From: CAXTTV01 sp964247295 | GTDB lineage: Bacteria > Chloroflexota > Ktedonobacteria > Ktedonobacterales > Ktedonobacteraceae | DNA: 43,283 bases | NCBI GenBank assembly: GCA_964247295.1 | Contig: CAXTTV010000018.1 | Coordinates: 1-43,283 of the forward strand | Reading direction: 5' to 3' | Part shown: positions 1-5,809 of the stretch, piece after piece | Position numbering within the stretch: position 1 is the first letter of the stretch | Layout of the letters: each line of letters starts with the position of its first letter | The notes under the pieces: generated by a model | What the model was told of the DNA's origin: nothing | Database searches by the model: none | The model's input: the letters and a program-made list of their open reading frames with translations, nothing else | Position numbers and translations under genes: made by a program

Positions 1-10
1 GTACACTCCG

Positions 11-110
11 TCTCCACGGGTCCACACGTGACCCGACCGACCCCATTCGACCACCTTCTCTGCACAAAAACCTTTTTTCCTTTCCCAACATAATCACAAG
101 TCGTTTCCCT
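11..110 (+). repeat. Dispersed repeat, copy 1 (at the window edge)
   Basis: The core at 14-36 contains the inverted repeat CGGGTC/GACCCG around a CACACGT centre. After the core come a CATTCGACC segment and a pyrimidine-rich tract (CTTTTTTCCTTTCCC) that also follows the core near 23785. Other copies lie at about 20201, 20327, 20392, 23735 and 40033 (reverse). The window starts almost inside the element, which fits an assembly that breaks at repeats. Confidence 0.75.
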
Positions 111-111
111 A

Positions 112-600
112 CTAGAGGAAAATTATCTCGCCTTTAACCGTTTGAGTCTCATTATCAATGAACAATTTACCGATACTACAGGCCGGTTGCTTTCGTCGTT
201 GGAGCGCGCTCCCCGGATTAAAGAGCAGTTGACCCTCATACTCCTGATTGCAGGGAATGTGACTATGCCCAAAAACTACGCAGTCCGCGTTTGGGAACTC
301 GATTCTGCCCTGTTGACCCCGTTTTTGGGAGTCTCCTAAAATATGCACAATTCCAATACGGCAGGAGCCGATCTTAATCTCCCGCTTGATCGGTAGTTTC
401 AGCACCACCTCTTCCCGCTCTACATTTCCCTGAACGGCAACAACAGGTGCCAGCGTCTCCAATTCAGAGATTACCGAGAGCACTGAAATGTCACCGGCAT
501 GAATAATCAACTCTACATCAGCAAAATGCCGCCAGATACTCTCAGGCAGCTTTGAAGGCCCGGTAAGATGGGTGTCTGAAATTACGCCTATGGTATGCAT
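112..600 (-). CDS. YfcE/MJ0936-type metallophosphodiesterase
   Basis: A 162-residue single-domain calcineurin-like phosphoesterase. All metal-binding motifs of the small YfcE/MJ0936 class are visible: SDTH (D9, H11), HAGD (D37), GN (N59), H86 and GHSH (H112, H114). The length matches the family, so it appears complete. Proteins of this type hydrolyse phosphodiesters in vitro with divalent metals; the physiological substrate is generally unknown and cannot be read here. It is divergently transcribed from a second, different metallophosphoesterase that starts 90 bp away, so the two probably share a promoter region. No signal peptide is present, so it should be cytoplasmic. Confidence 0.88.
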   Translation of the reverse strand: MHTIGVISDTHLTGPSKLPESIWRHFADVELIIHAGDISVLSVISELETLAPVVAVQGNVEREEVVLKLPIKREIKIGSCRIGIVHILGDSQKRGQQGRIEFPNADCVVFGHSHIPCNQEYEGQLLFNPGSALQRRKQPACSIGKLFIDNETQTVKGEIIFL

Positions 601-690
601 GCCGGTGACACTCCTTCCAATTTGCGGTATAGTAGAGGGGCATCAAACGCGCTACTCAATGTCCAATTTTCTACTATGAGGATAGCACAA

Positions 691-1401
691 ATGCGTGTCG
701 CTGTGATCTCTGACATCCATGGAAATAAAATAGCTCTCGATGCCGTTTTAGAGGATCTTTCACGCCAGCCTCCTGTGGATTATGTAGTGGTCGCGGGAGA
801 TCTCTGCCTGAATGGTCCATGCCCCCTTCACGTTCTAAAGACTGTCCGCTCTCTGAACTGCCCGGTAATTCAAGGAAACGTGGATTGGGAAGTCGCACAG
901 AACACCCCCCATTCTGGTGAGAAGAAACGCAATACGGTTGCCTGGACTCGCGAGCAGATTGGGCCAGAAGGCATTCATTTTCTGGATACGCTACCCTTTT
1001 CGCATCTGGTGTCTAATCCTGAAGGAACGGATCTACTAATTGTCCATGCGAACCCGAAAGATCTGGAAGAGGCGATCTTCCCCAATATGACGGACGACTC
1101 TCTTGAGCGGCTGTTGAGCGACATGCCACAAACGGTCGGGGCTCTAGCCTTTGGGCATCTGCATATCCCCTATACCCGTCGCTGGCGTCATCTGCTGTTG
1201 GCCGATATCGCCAGTTGTGGCTTACCACGGGACGAGGATCAACGGGCCGCGTACGGCATTGTACGTTGGGAAAACGATACCTGGGAGGCTGAGATTCGTC
1301 GGGTTCCATATGATTTAAAGGAAACCATTCGTCAATTAAAGCACAGTGGCATTCCCAACGTGGAGAAGCGCATCAAAGTCCTGATCGAGGCGAAATACTG
1401 A
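691..1401 (+). CDS. Metallophosphoesterase family protein
   Basis: A 236-residue predicted phosphoesterase with the full motif set: SDIHGN (D8, H10), AGDL (D37), QGN (N63), H119 and GHLH (155-158). The frame is open back to 595, but the ATG at 691 is preferred: GAGGA lies at 678-682, eight bases upstream, and the conserved domain starts at the next residue. An ATG at 676 is the alternative. It is longer than the YfcE-type neighbour and has an extra C-terminal strand region (after residue 165), as in the cytoplasmic 'predicted phosphodiesterase' group. Substrate unknown. Its divergent arrangement with another phosphoesterase suggests shared regulation, which is inference only. Confidence 0.85.
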   Translation: MRVAVISDIHGNKIALDAVLEDLSRQPPVDYVVVAGDLCLNGPCPLHVLKTVRSLNCPVIQGNVDWEVAQNTPHSGEKKRNTVAWTREQIGPEGIHFLDTLPFSHLVSNPEGTDLLIVHANPKDLEEAIFPNMTDDSLERLLSDMPQTVGALAFGHLHIPYTRRWRHLLLADIASCGLPRDEDQRAAYGIVRWENDTWEAEIRRVPYDLKETIRQLKHSGIPNVEKRIKVLIEAKY

Positions 1402-1408
1402 GGGTAAA

Positions 1409-1448
1409 ATGCGAGCCGATGAAGCAAAAATGCCCCGTCGGCTCGCAT
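1409..1448 (+). terminator. Hairpin after the phosphoesterase
   Basis: Perfect 11-bp arms (ATGCGAGCCGA and its complement) separated by 18 nt, starting 7 nt after the stop codon. There is no clear T-tract, so the termination role is probable rather than certain. It would also serve the convergent small gene at 1470. Confidence 0.55.
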
Positions 1449-1469
1449 CTATATGAAAGCAAGATCGCT

Positions 1470-1637
1470 CTAAGAAACCATCTCGCTACTAGTTAAAAAT
1501 TGTACATCTAAAACAGGCTGAGTATCTAGCACATCTTCCTCCATCAACCACCCCTCCCCTAGATAACTTGCAGCATCCCCGGCGTCAACCAGATCCAGGT
1601 CCTGGATGATCGCGCTTAATTCTCCTGTAGTTGTCAT
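1470..1637 (-). CDS. Small acidic peptide of unknown function
   Basis: A 55-residue peptide starting at the ATG at 1637, chosen because AGGAG lies nine bases upstream. Longer in-frame starts exist at 1679 (ATG, with a GGGAG) and 1694 (GTG). The peptide is strongly acidic: Asp/Glu-rich through the middle with almost no basic residues, and ends in LTSSEMVS. It has no cysteine, no signal peptide and no membrane segment. The size, acidity and Ser/Thr-containing tail resemble RiPP leader peptides, but no modification enzyme lies nearby, so that reading is weak. I do not recognise the family. Confidence 0.5.
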   Translation of the reverse strand: MTTTGELSAIIQDLDLVDAGDAASYLGEGWLMEEDVLDTQPVLDVQFLTSSEMVS

Positions 1638-1823
1638 ACAAGGATACTCCTGTTCGTCAACGTTGACAAGTCCATGCATCGCTCTCCCTACCACCAGCCA
1701 CCAGATAGGGCCCCGTCAGGCGTTTCACAGCTTGAGAAATGACCTAAAAAACCAGGAATAGATACAACGACATTTCTGTTCCTAACTACTAAATACGTTT
1801 TTCCCAATCTACTTAAACGCAAA

Positions 1824-1840
1824 GCCGTCTAAATTAGGCC
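1824..1840. promoter_or_regulatory. Imperfect palindrome upstream of lpdA
   Basis: GCCGTCTAAATTAGGCC is an imperfect inverted repeat. Its left half, GCCGTCTAA, is identical to the half-site of the perfect 26-bp palindrome at 3545-3570. It lies about 80 bp upstream of the probable lpdA promoter. Operator function is inferred. Confidence 0.35.
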
Positions 1841-1914
1841 AAATGGGGCATGCTCACCATCATAATCGTAAATCTGACCGCTTCCAACCTCTCGTGGCAA
1901 GAGCCCCCCAAAGG

Positions 1915-1923
1915 TGCTATACT
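1915..1923 (+). promoter_or_regulatory. Probable extended -10 promoter of lpdA
   Basis: TGC-TATACT forms an extended -10 element 33 bp upstream of the ATG at 1957. The -35 candidate (TGGCAA, 17 bp further upstream) is poor, as is common with extended -10 promoters. Confidence 0.5.
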
Positions 1924-1956
1924 GAAGTAAGCAATTGCAACATCAGGAGAAATATT

Positions 1957-3384
1957 ATGGGTAGCACTCATTATAATGTCGCCGTTATTGGCGCGGGTCC
2001 AGGAGGCTATGTAGCCGCCATTCGGGCCGCCCAACTTGGTGCGAAGGTCGCCATTGTCGAAAAACAATATTTGGGTGGCACCTGCCTCAACGTCGGCTGT
2101 ATCCCATCAAAAGCGATGCTTCATGTCGCCGAAGTTATGGCAAGCATGGATCATCTTGACGAGCTGGGTATCAATCTACCACAGCGCCCTACATTCGATA
2201 TGAACAAGGCGGTCGCCTTCAAAGATAAAGTTGTGAAGCGTATGACTAGCGGTGTTGGTACGCTGATGAAGGGCAATAAGATCGATGTCTTTGACGGCCT
2301 GGGATCAATTGACGCCTCGCGCAATGTTACAGTTCGCGCCAACGATGGCTCCAGTCAGGAGTTTACCGCCGACAAAATCATTCTCGCGACCGGCTCCGTC
2401 CCCTTGATTCCCCCTTTTAAGGGGGTCGACGGCAGTAACGTTATGAACAGTGACAACTGCTGGAACCTGCCAAAAGTCCCGGAGAGCCTGGTCTGCGTTG
2501 GTGGTGGCGTCATCGGAGTTGAGCTGGCCTGCATGTTCCAGGCCCTGGGAACCAAAGTCACCATCGTTGAGATGTTATCAAACATTCTCACACCGGTTGA
2601 TGAAGAGGTTCGCAAACTGTTGGTCCGTATCCTCAGCCGCCGGGGTATCGATATTGTCACCGACACGAAAGTCGAGGCCATCGAGGATCAAGATGGACAG
2701 AAAGCTGTCATCGCCACCGGCGCAAGCGGTGAAAAAACATTTAAAGCTGAGTACGTTCTGATCGCCGTCAGCCGCAAGGCCAACCTGAGTGGGTTGGAGA
2801 CCCTGAGCGAGCAGGGGTTAGATCTAGATCGGGGTCGCGTTCGCGTCAATAATCGGATGGAGACGAACCTCCCCGGCATCTATGCCATTGGAGATCTGGT
2901 GCATGGAGCGGGTCTGGCGCACGTCGCCTCCATGGAAGGTGAAATAGCCGCAGACAACGCTATGGAGCATGCGACTATCATGGATTATCATGTCGTCCCC
3001 AACCCCATCTACACATTTCCTGAGGTCGCCTTTGTCGGCTTGAACGAGGCCCAGGCCAAAGAACAGTACCCGGACGCGCGCGTTGAGCGCTTCCCCTGGG
3101 CAGCGGTTGGGAAGGCCGTCGCCAGCGCCGAGACCGAAGGCTTCACCAAAGTCATCACCGGCCAGTACGGTGAGTTGCTTGGGGCCCATATTATCGGCCC
3201 GGACGCCACCAATCTTATCAGCGAATTCTCGGTCGCAATGCAGGGAGAGCTCACCGTCGACGAAATCATCCAGACCATTCACCCACACCCCACGCTCAGC
3301 GAGGGGTTAAGGGAAGCTATCCTGGCCGTCGAGGGACGCCCGGTCCACATCCCGCCGAAACGGACCCCGGCAGCCGTCCGCTAA
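1957..3384 (+). CDS. lpdA: Dihydrolipoyl dehydrogenase
   Basis: A 475-residue FAD-dependent flavoprotein disulfide reductase, the E3 component of 2-oxoacid dehydrogenase and glycine cleavage complexes. It reoxidises dihydrolipoamide with NAD+. Visible features: N-terminal FAD-binding GAGPGG (12-17), the redox pair in GGTCLNVGCIPSK (C43, C48), a central GGGVIGVE NAD-binding motif, GIYAIGD, and the C-terminal dimer-interface active-site stretch HPHPTLSE (H442, H444, E449). Length is typical. The frame is open further upstream, but AGGAG at 1945-1949 sits seven bases before the ATG at 1957. No E1 or E2 genes are adjacent, so here E3 is a stand-alone unit between its own promoter and a strong terminator. 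Confidence 0.96.
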   Translation: MGSTHYNVAVIGAGPGGYVAAIRAAQLGAKVAIVEKQYLGGTCLNVGCIPSKAMLHVAEVMASMDHLDELGINLPQRPTFDMNKAVAFKDKVVKRMTSGVGTLMKGNKIDVFDGLGSIDASRNVTVRANDGSSQEFTADKIILATGSVPLIPPFKGVDGSNVMNSDNCWNLPKVPESLVCVGGGVIGVELACMFQALGTKVTIVEMLSNILTPVDEEVRKLLVRILSRRGIDIVTDTKVEAIEDQDGQKAVIATGASGEKTFKAEYVLIAVSRKANLSGLETLSEQGLDLDRGRVRVNNRMETNLPGIYAIGDLVHGAGLAHVASMEGEIAADNAMEHATIMDYHVVPNPIYTFPEVAFVGLNEAQAKEQYPDARVERFPWAAVGKAVASAETEGFTKVITGQYGELLGAHIIGPDATNLISEFSVAMQGELTVDEIIQTIHPHPTLSEGLREAILAVEGRPVHIPPKRTPAAVR

Positions 3385-3400
3385 TCATTAACCATCCCCT

Positions 3401-3430
3401 GGGCCTCCGTATGCAACGGAGGCCCTTTTT
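3401..3430 (+). terminator. Intrinsic terminator of lpdA
   Basis: A 10-bp GC-rich stem (GGGCCTCCGT / ACGGAGGCCC) with a 5-nt loop followed directly by TTTTT. A textbook Rho-independent terminator. Confidence 0.93.
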
Positions 3431-3544
3431 CATACCCAAAATAGGAAAGAAAAGCACCCAAGCTCTACAAAACAGCAGCAACTTTCATCGAAGAGCTTTG
3501 CGAATTATAACAATTAGTCCCATCTCAGTATGCTTTATCAAAAA

Positions 3545-3570
3545 ATGCCGTCTAATATATTAGACGGCAT
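3545..3570. promoter_or_regulatory. Perfect 26-bp palindrome
   Basis: Two 13-bp arms (ATGCCGTCTAATA and its complement) with no spacer, in the AT-rich 300-bp gap before the polysaccharide deacetylase gene. A T-tract is lacking, so it looks more like a dimeric repressor operator than a terminator. Related half-sites occur at 1824 and 8305. The rest of the gap (3431-3730) shows no gene. Confidence 0.5.
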
Positions 3571-3632
3571 ACCTACAAATAACTAGGTATAATTACCGAA
3601 AACTTTCACATAACAATAGTCATTTTTTATTA

Positions 3633-3654
3633 CATTGGTTTTATCTATCCAATG
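3633..3654. promoter_or_regulatory. Inverted repeat upstream of the deacetylase
   Basis: CATTGG and CCAATG separated by 10 nt, about 80 bp before the start codon at 3731. A candidate operator; short arms keep confidence low. Confidence 0.3.
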
Positions 3655-3730
3655 ATGTTGTTGGTTATAAGAAATATAAAGCAAGCAAACTACATTTTGT
3701 GTACAGAAAGAAAGTTGAGGTCTCTACGGG

Positions 3731-5098
3731 ATGAGCTTTACGCCACGAGGTCTACCCACGCCCCCTCGCCGCAACCATACACTGCGGATCGTTCTCATTA
3801 CTCTGGTCTGCCTCCTGGCCTCTGGTAGCGCTCTTACCGCTCTAGCTGTCAAGCAAGGTTGGCTGGCGTCCGACCCTGGTTCCCCTACAGGAATATCTAT
3901 TTCCGCGAATGCCGAGCAGGAAACTCCACAGGTGGGGATACGCTCCGTCGCTCAACAATATATGCATGCATTTTTATCTCACGATTATAAGACAATGTGG
4001 TCTCTACTCCATCCAGATGTTCAGGCAACCTGGCCCAATGAGAAGGCTTTCACGTCTTTCTGGGAGCGTCGCTTTAAAGATTATACTCTCCAGGATTTCT
4101 CGCTGGGATCTTCGGGCTCTCAAGGTTCCTGGATTAATCCGATGAGCATGCAAACATATAAAAATGTAAATTCAATCCCTGTTTCTCTTAAGCTTACGGC
4201 GAAGGATGCGGCGGCAACGGGCCAGAGCACGAGCCCTCTGCTGAAAAATCCTGAGCAGGTTTATAAGGATATACCACTGGTCTCTCAAAAAATCACGAAG
4301 GATGGAGGGGAGCACTGGGTAATCCTTGCCGGAGGGCCAGCAGATCTGAATGCACCAGTTCTGCCTCCTATTCAACCCACCAATCATACAGTACAAGTAC
4401 CGATTCTGATGTACCACCACATCAATAATACTCATCCGACGAAAGTGCTGGATGCGAGTTTAACGATAGATACTCAGAATTTTGAGGCCCAACTGGAATA
4501 TCTAAAAAAGCATGAGTATCATTCGGTTACGTTTAATCAGATGTTTAATGCTCTCTACTACCAGGCTCCCCTACCAAAGAATCCAATTATCCTGACCTTC
4601 GATGATGGCTATCAGGATGCCTACGATGAGGCGATGCCGCTTTTGAAAAAACATGGATATGGTGGCATGTTTTACATTATCAGCGGGCAGGCTGGCTGGA
4701 CTGGCTTTATGCACTGGGAGGAGATCCGCAAGCTTCAGGGAGCGGGTATGCAGATCGGTTCCCATACGGTCCATCACTCAGATATGGGCCAGTTGGTTCG
4801 CTATGATCCCGCTCAGGCACAGGTTGAGCTGAAGCAATCAAAGGAGACGATTGAGAAGTGGCTGAAGACACCGATCGATCAGTTCTGCTATCCCTCGGGC
4901 GAGCCGTTCCGCAATGGCTCCGAGCAGGATAAGCAGACAGTAGTTCAGATGCTGGCCTCCGATGGCTATCTGGGCGCGACAACCGATCCCGGCGAGACCG
5001 GAACTACTCAGTCGGGACAATCACCGTTCGCGCTGTTGCGCGTCCGTATGGATGGCCGTGATGACGCCCTTGGCTTCACAGGCCAGCTCCCCTGGTAA
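3731..5098 (+). CDS. Membrane-anchored polysaccharide deacetylase with NTF2-like domain
   Basis: A 455-residue protein. Residues 1-18 are basic and Pro-rich, 19-41 form one membrane segment, 70-200 look like an NTF2/SnoaL-type fold (RSVAQQYMHAFLSHDY start), and 222-455 are a NodB deacetylase domain. Catalytic features are present: TFDDG (289-293, base and metal Asp), SHTVHH (344-349, the HxxxH metal site) and FCYPSG (385-390). This domain removes N- or O-acetyl groups from surface glycans such as poly-GlcNAc or peptidoglycan; the ILMYHH motif is typical of the PgaB/IcaB-like group. It probably acts outside the membrane, with the N-terminus inside. GAGG at 3717-3720 is the likely ribosome site. 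The start could differ by a few codons. Confidence 0.88.
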   Translation: MSFTPRGLPTPPRRNHTLRIVLITLVCLLASGSALTALAVKQGWLASDPGSPTGISISANAEQETPQVGIRSVAQQYMHAFLSHDYKTMWSLLHPDVQATWPNEKAFTSFWERRFKDYTLQDFSLGSSGSQGSWINPMSMQTYKNVNSIPVSLKLTAKDAAATGQSTSPLLKNPEQVYKDIPLVSQKITKDGGEHWVILAGGPADLNAPVLPPIQPTNHTVQVPILMYHHINNTHPTKVLDASLTIDTQNFEAQLEYLKKHEYHSVTFNQMFNALYYQAPLPKNPIILTFDDGYQDAYDEAMPLLKKHGYGGMFYIISGQAGWTGFMHWEEIRKLQGAGMQIGSHTVHHSDMGQLVRYDPAQAQVELKQSKETIEKWLKTPIDQFCYPSGEPFRNGSEQDKQTVVQMLASDGYLGATTDPGETGTTQSGQSPFALLRVRMDGRDDALGFTGQLPW

Positions 5099-5119
5099 TC
5101 ACTGACCTTTTACAATGAT

Positions 5120-5167
5120 GCCTGCGAGTCCATACTCTTTTTGAGAGGGTTGCCTCGCGGGCTTTTT
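5120..5167 (+). terminator. Terminator of the deacetylase gene
   Basis: Nine-base arms (GCCTGCGAG / CTCGCGGGC, one G-T pair) enclosing a second small hairpin, followed by TTTTT. Confidence 0.7.
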
Positions 5168-5208
5168 GATTGGTTTCTTTCCATTCTGAAAACTGAGAGA
5201 GAAAAGTA

Positions 5209-5237
5209 TTTACAAATCGCAAGGGGTGTGTTATCAT
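5209..5237 (+). promoter_or_regulatory. Promoter of tRNA-Ala(CGC)
   Basis: TTTACA, 17-bp spacer, TATCAT, ending 12 bp before the mature tRNA. The 10-mer CAAATCGCAA starting inside the -35 box is repeated at the same place in the promoter at 5354. Confidence 0.7.
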
Positions 5238-5249
5238 TTTATCCGTCAC

Positions 5250-5325
5250 GGGGGTGTAGCTCAGTTGATAGAGCGCAGCAATCGCACTGCTGAGGCCAGG
5301 GGTTTGAATCCCCTCACCTCCACCA
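5250..5325 (+). tRNA. tRNA-Ala (anticodon CGC)
   Basis: A 76-nt cloverleaf. Acceptor GGGGGTG pairs with CACCTCC and includes the G3-U70 wobble that is the main alanine identity element. The D-stem is GCTC/GAGC, the anticodon stem CAGCA/TGCTG with loop ATCGCAC (anticodon CGC), and the T-stem AGGGG/CCCCT with loop TTTGAAT. Discriminator A and an encoded CCA end are present. Confidence 0.95.
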
Positions 5326-5353
5326 ATTCTTGTCCATCCGGCTACAAAAAGCC

Positions 5354-5382
5354 TTGCAAATCGCAAATGCTTATGGTATAGT
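5354..5382 (+). promoter_or_regulatory. Promoter of the leuS T-box leader
   Basis: TTGCAA, 17-bp spacer, TATAGT. Transcription should begin near 5389, just before the first T-box stem. It shares CAAATCGCAA with the upstream tRNA promoter. Confidence 0.75.
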
Positions 5383-5517
5383 TACTACTGCAAAAGCGAT
5401 GAGCAGGAGTAGTAAGTCTCAAACTACTTACAGAGAATAGCCGGCTGGTGCAAGACTATAAAGCGAGAGACCGAACTCGCCTGTGAGCTTCAAGCGCGAA
5501 ACCTACTGGTGTAGTGC

Positions 5518-5546
5518 TTGACGGGAACATCCGTTATATGTACAAT
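5518..5546 (+). promoter_or_regulatory. Internal promoter candidate inside the T-box leader
   Basis: TTGACG, 17-bp spacer, TACAAT: close to the sigma-70 consensus. It overlaps the end of stem II and stem IIA of the T-box and would start RNA near 5553, about 50 nt before the embedded tRNA. It could give the tRNA independent expression. Confidence 0.55.
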
Positions 5547-5604
5547 GAGTGACACCAGGAGATCAGTTAAGTGATCCTCACTCATCAGGTTTATGAATCT
5601 ACCT

Positions 5605-5680
5605 GGGCCTATAGCGCAGTTGGTAGAGCGTCTCCATGGCATGGAGAAGGTCAGGAGTTCGAGTCTCCTTAGGTCCACCA
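5605..5680 (+). tRNA. tRNA-Ala (anticodon GGC), inside the T-box leader
   Basis: A 76-nt cloverleaf. Acceptor GGGCCTA/TAGGTCC includes the G3-U70 alanine identity pair, the anticodon stem is TCTCC/GGAGA with loop ATGGCAT (anticodon GGC), the T-stem AGGAG/CTCCT with loop TTCGAGT, then A and encoded CCA. The only irregularity is a G12-A23 mismatch in the D-stem (GCGC/GAGC). Its position between the specifier domain and the antiterminator of a leucine T-box is unusual. Confidence 0.94.
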
Positions 5681-5721
5681 TCACTGCCCTGATCTCTGGT
5701 GTAAACAGGGTGGAACCACGG

Positions 5722-5768
5722 AAGAGCCTTTCGTCCCTTTAGAGGAACGAAAGGCTCTTTTGTTTTTG
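5722..5768 (+). terminator. Regulated terminator of the leuS T-box
   Basis: A 13-bp stem (AAGAGCCTTTCGT and its complement) with a 12-nt loop, followed by a T-rich run. Its 5' arm overlaps the antiterminator, so the two structures are mutually exclusive. Confidence 0.92.
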
Positions 5769-5809
5769 TTGGTATAGTGATAGTACCTATTGATGAGGGA
5801 GAGGCCGTT

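Larger units (their letters stand above)
5389..5768 (+). promoter_or_regulatory. T-box riboswitch (leucine) for leuS, interrupted by a tRNA gene
   Basis: A tRNA-sensing leader that lets transcription into leuS proceed when uncharged tRNA-Leu accumulates. Stem I runs from about 5395 (GATGAGCAGGAGTAGTAAG) to about 5490. The specifier is CTC (Leu) at 5476-5478, in the context GAA-CTC-GCCTGTGAGC, which is the usual T-box layout. Stem II with its GAA turn is at 5491-5520, a IIA-like stem ACGG/CCGT at 5521-5534, and a stem III-like hairpin at 5546-5586. The T-box sequence AGGGTGGAACCACGG is at 5707-5721 and its partner CGTCCCT at 5732-5738, followed by the competing terminator. A tRNA-Ala gene lies at 5605-5680 between the two halves. 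The secondary-structure assignment is by eye. Confidence 0.9.

Noticed and set aside
595..690. N-terminal extension of the second phosphoesterase
   Set aside because: It overlaps the start of the divergent gene and has no ribosome site; the domain begins exactly at 691.
1843..1956. N-terminal extension of lpdA (MGHAHHHN...)
   Set aside because: The His-rich start is upstream of the promoter and AGGAG site and is not part of the enzyme family.
5479..5481. GCC as the T-box specifier, which would read tRNA-Ala(GGC)
   Set aside because: Alignment to the conserved GAA-specifier-RCC-TNTGAGC layout places CTC (5476-5478) in the specifier position, and the downstream gene is leuS.
5605..5680. The embedded tRNA-Ala as a mere tRNA-like element of the T-box
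   Set aside because: All helices, the G3-U70 pair, the anticodon loop and the CCA end are those of a true tRNA; only one D-stem mismatch is present.
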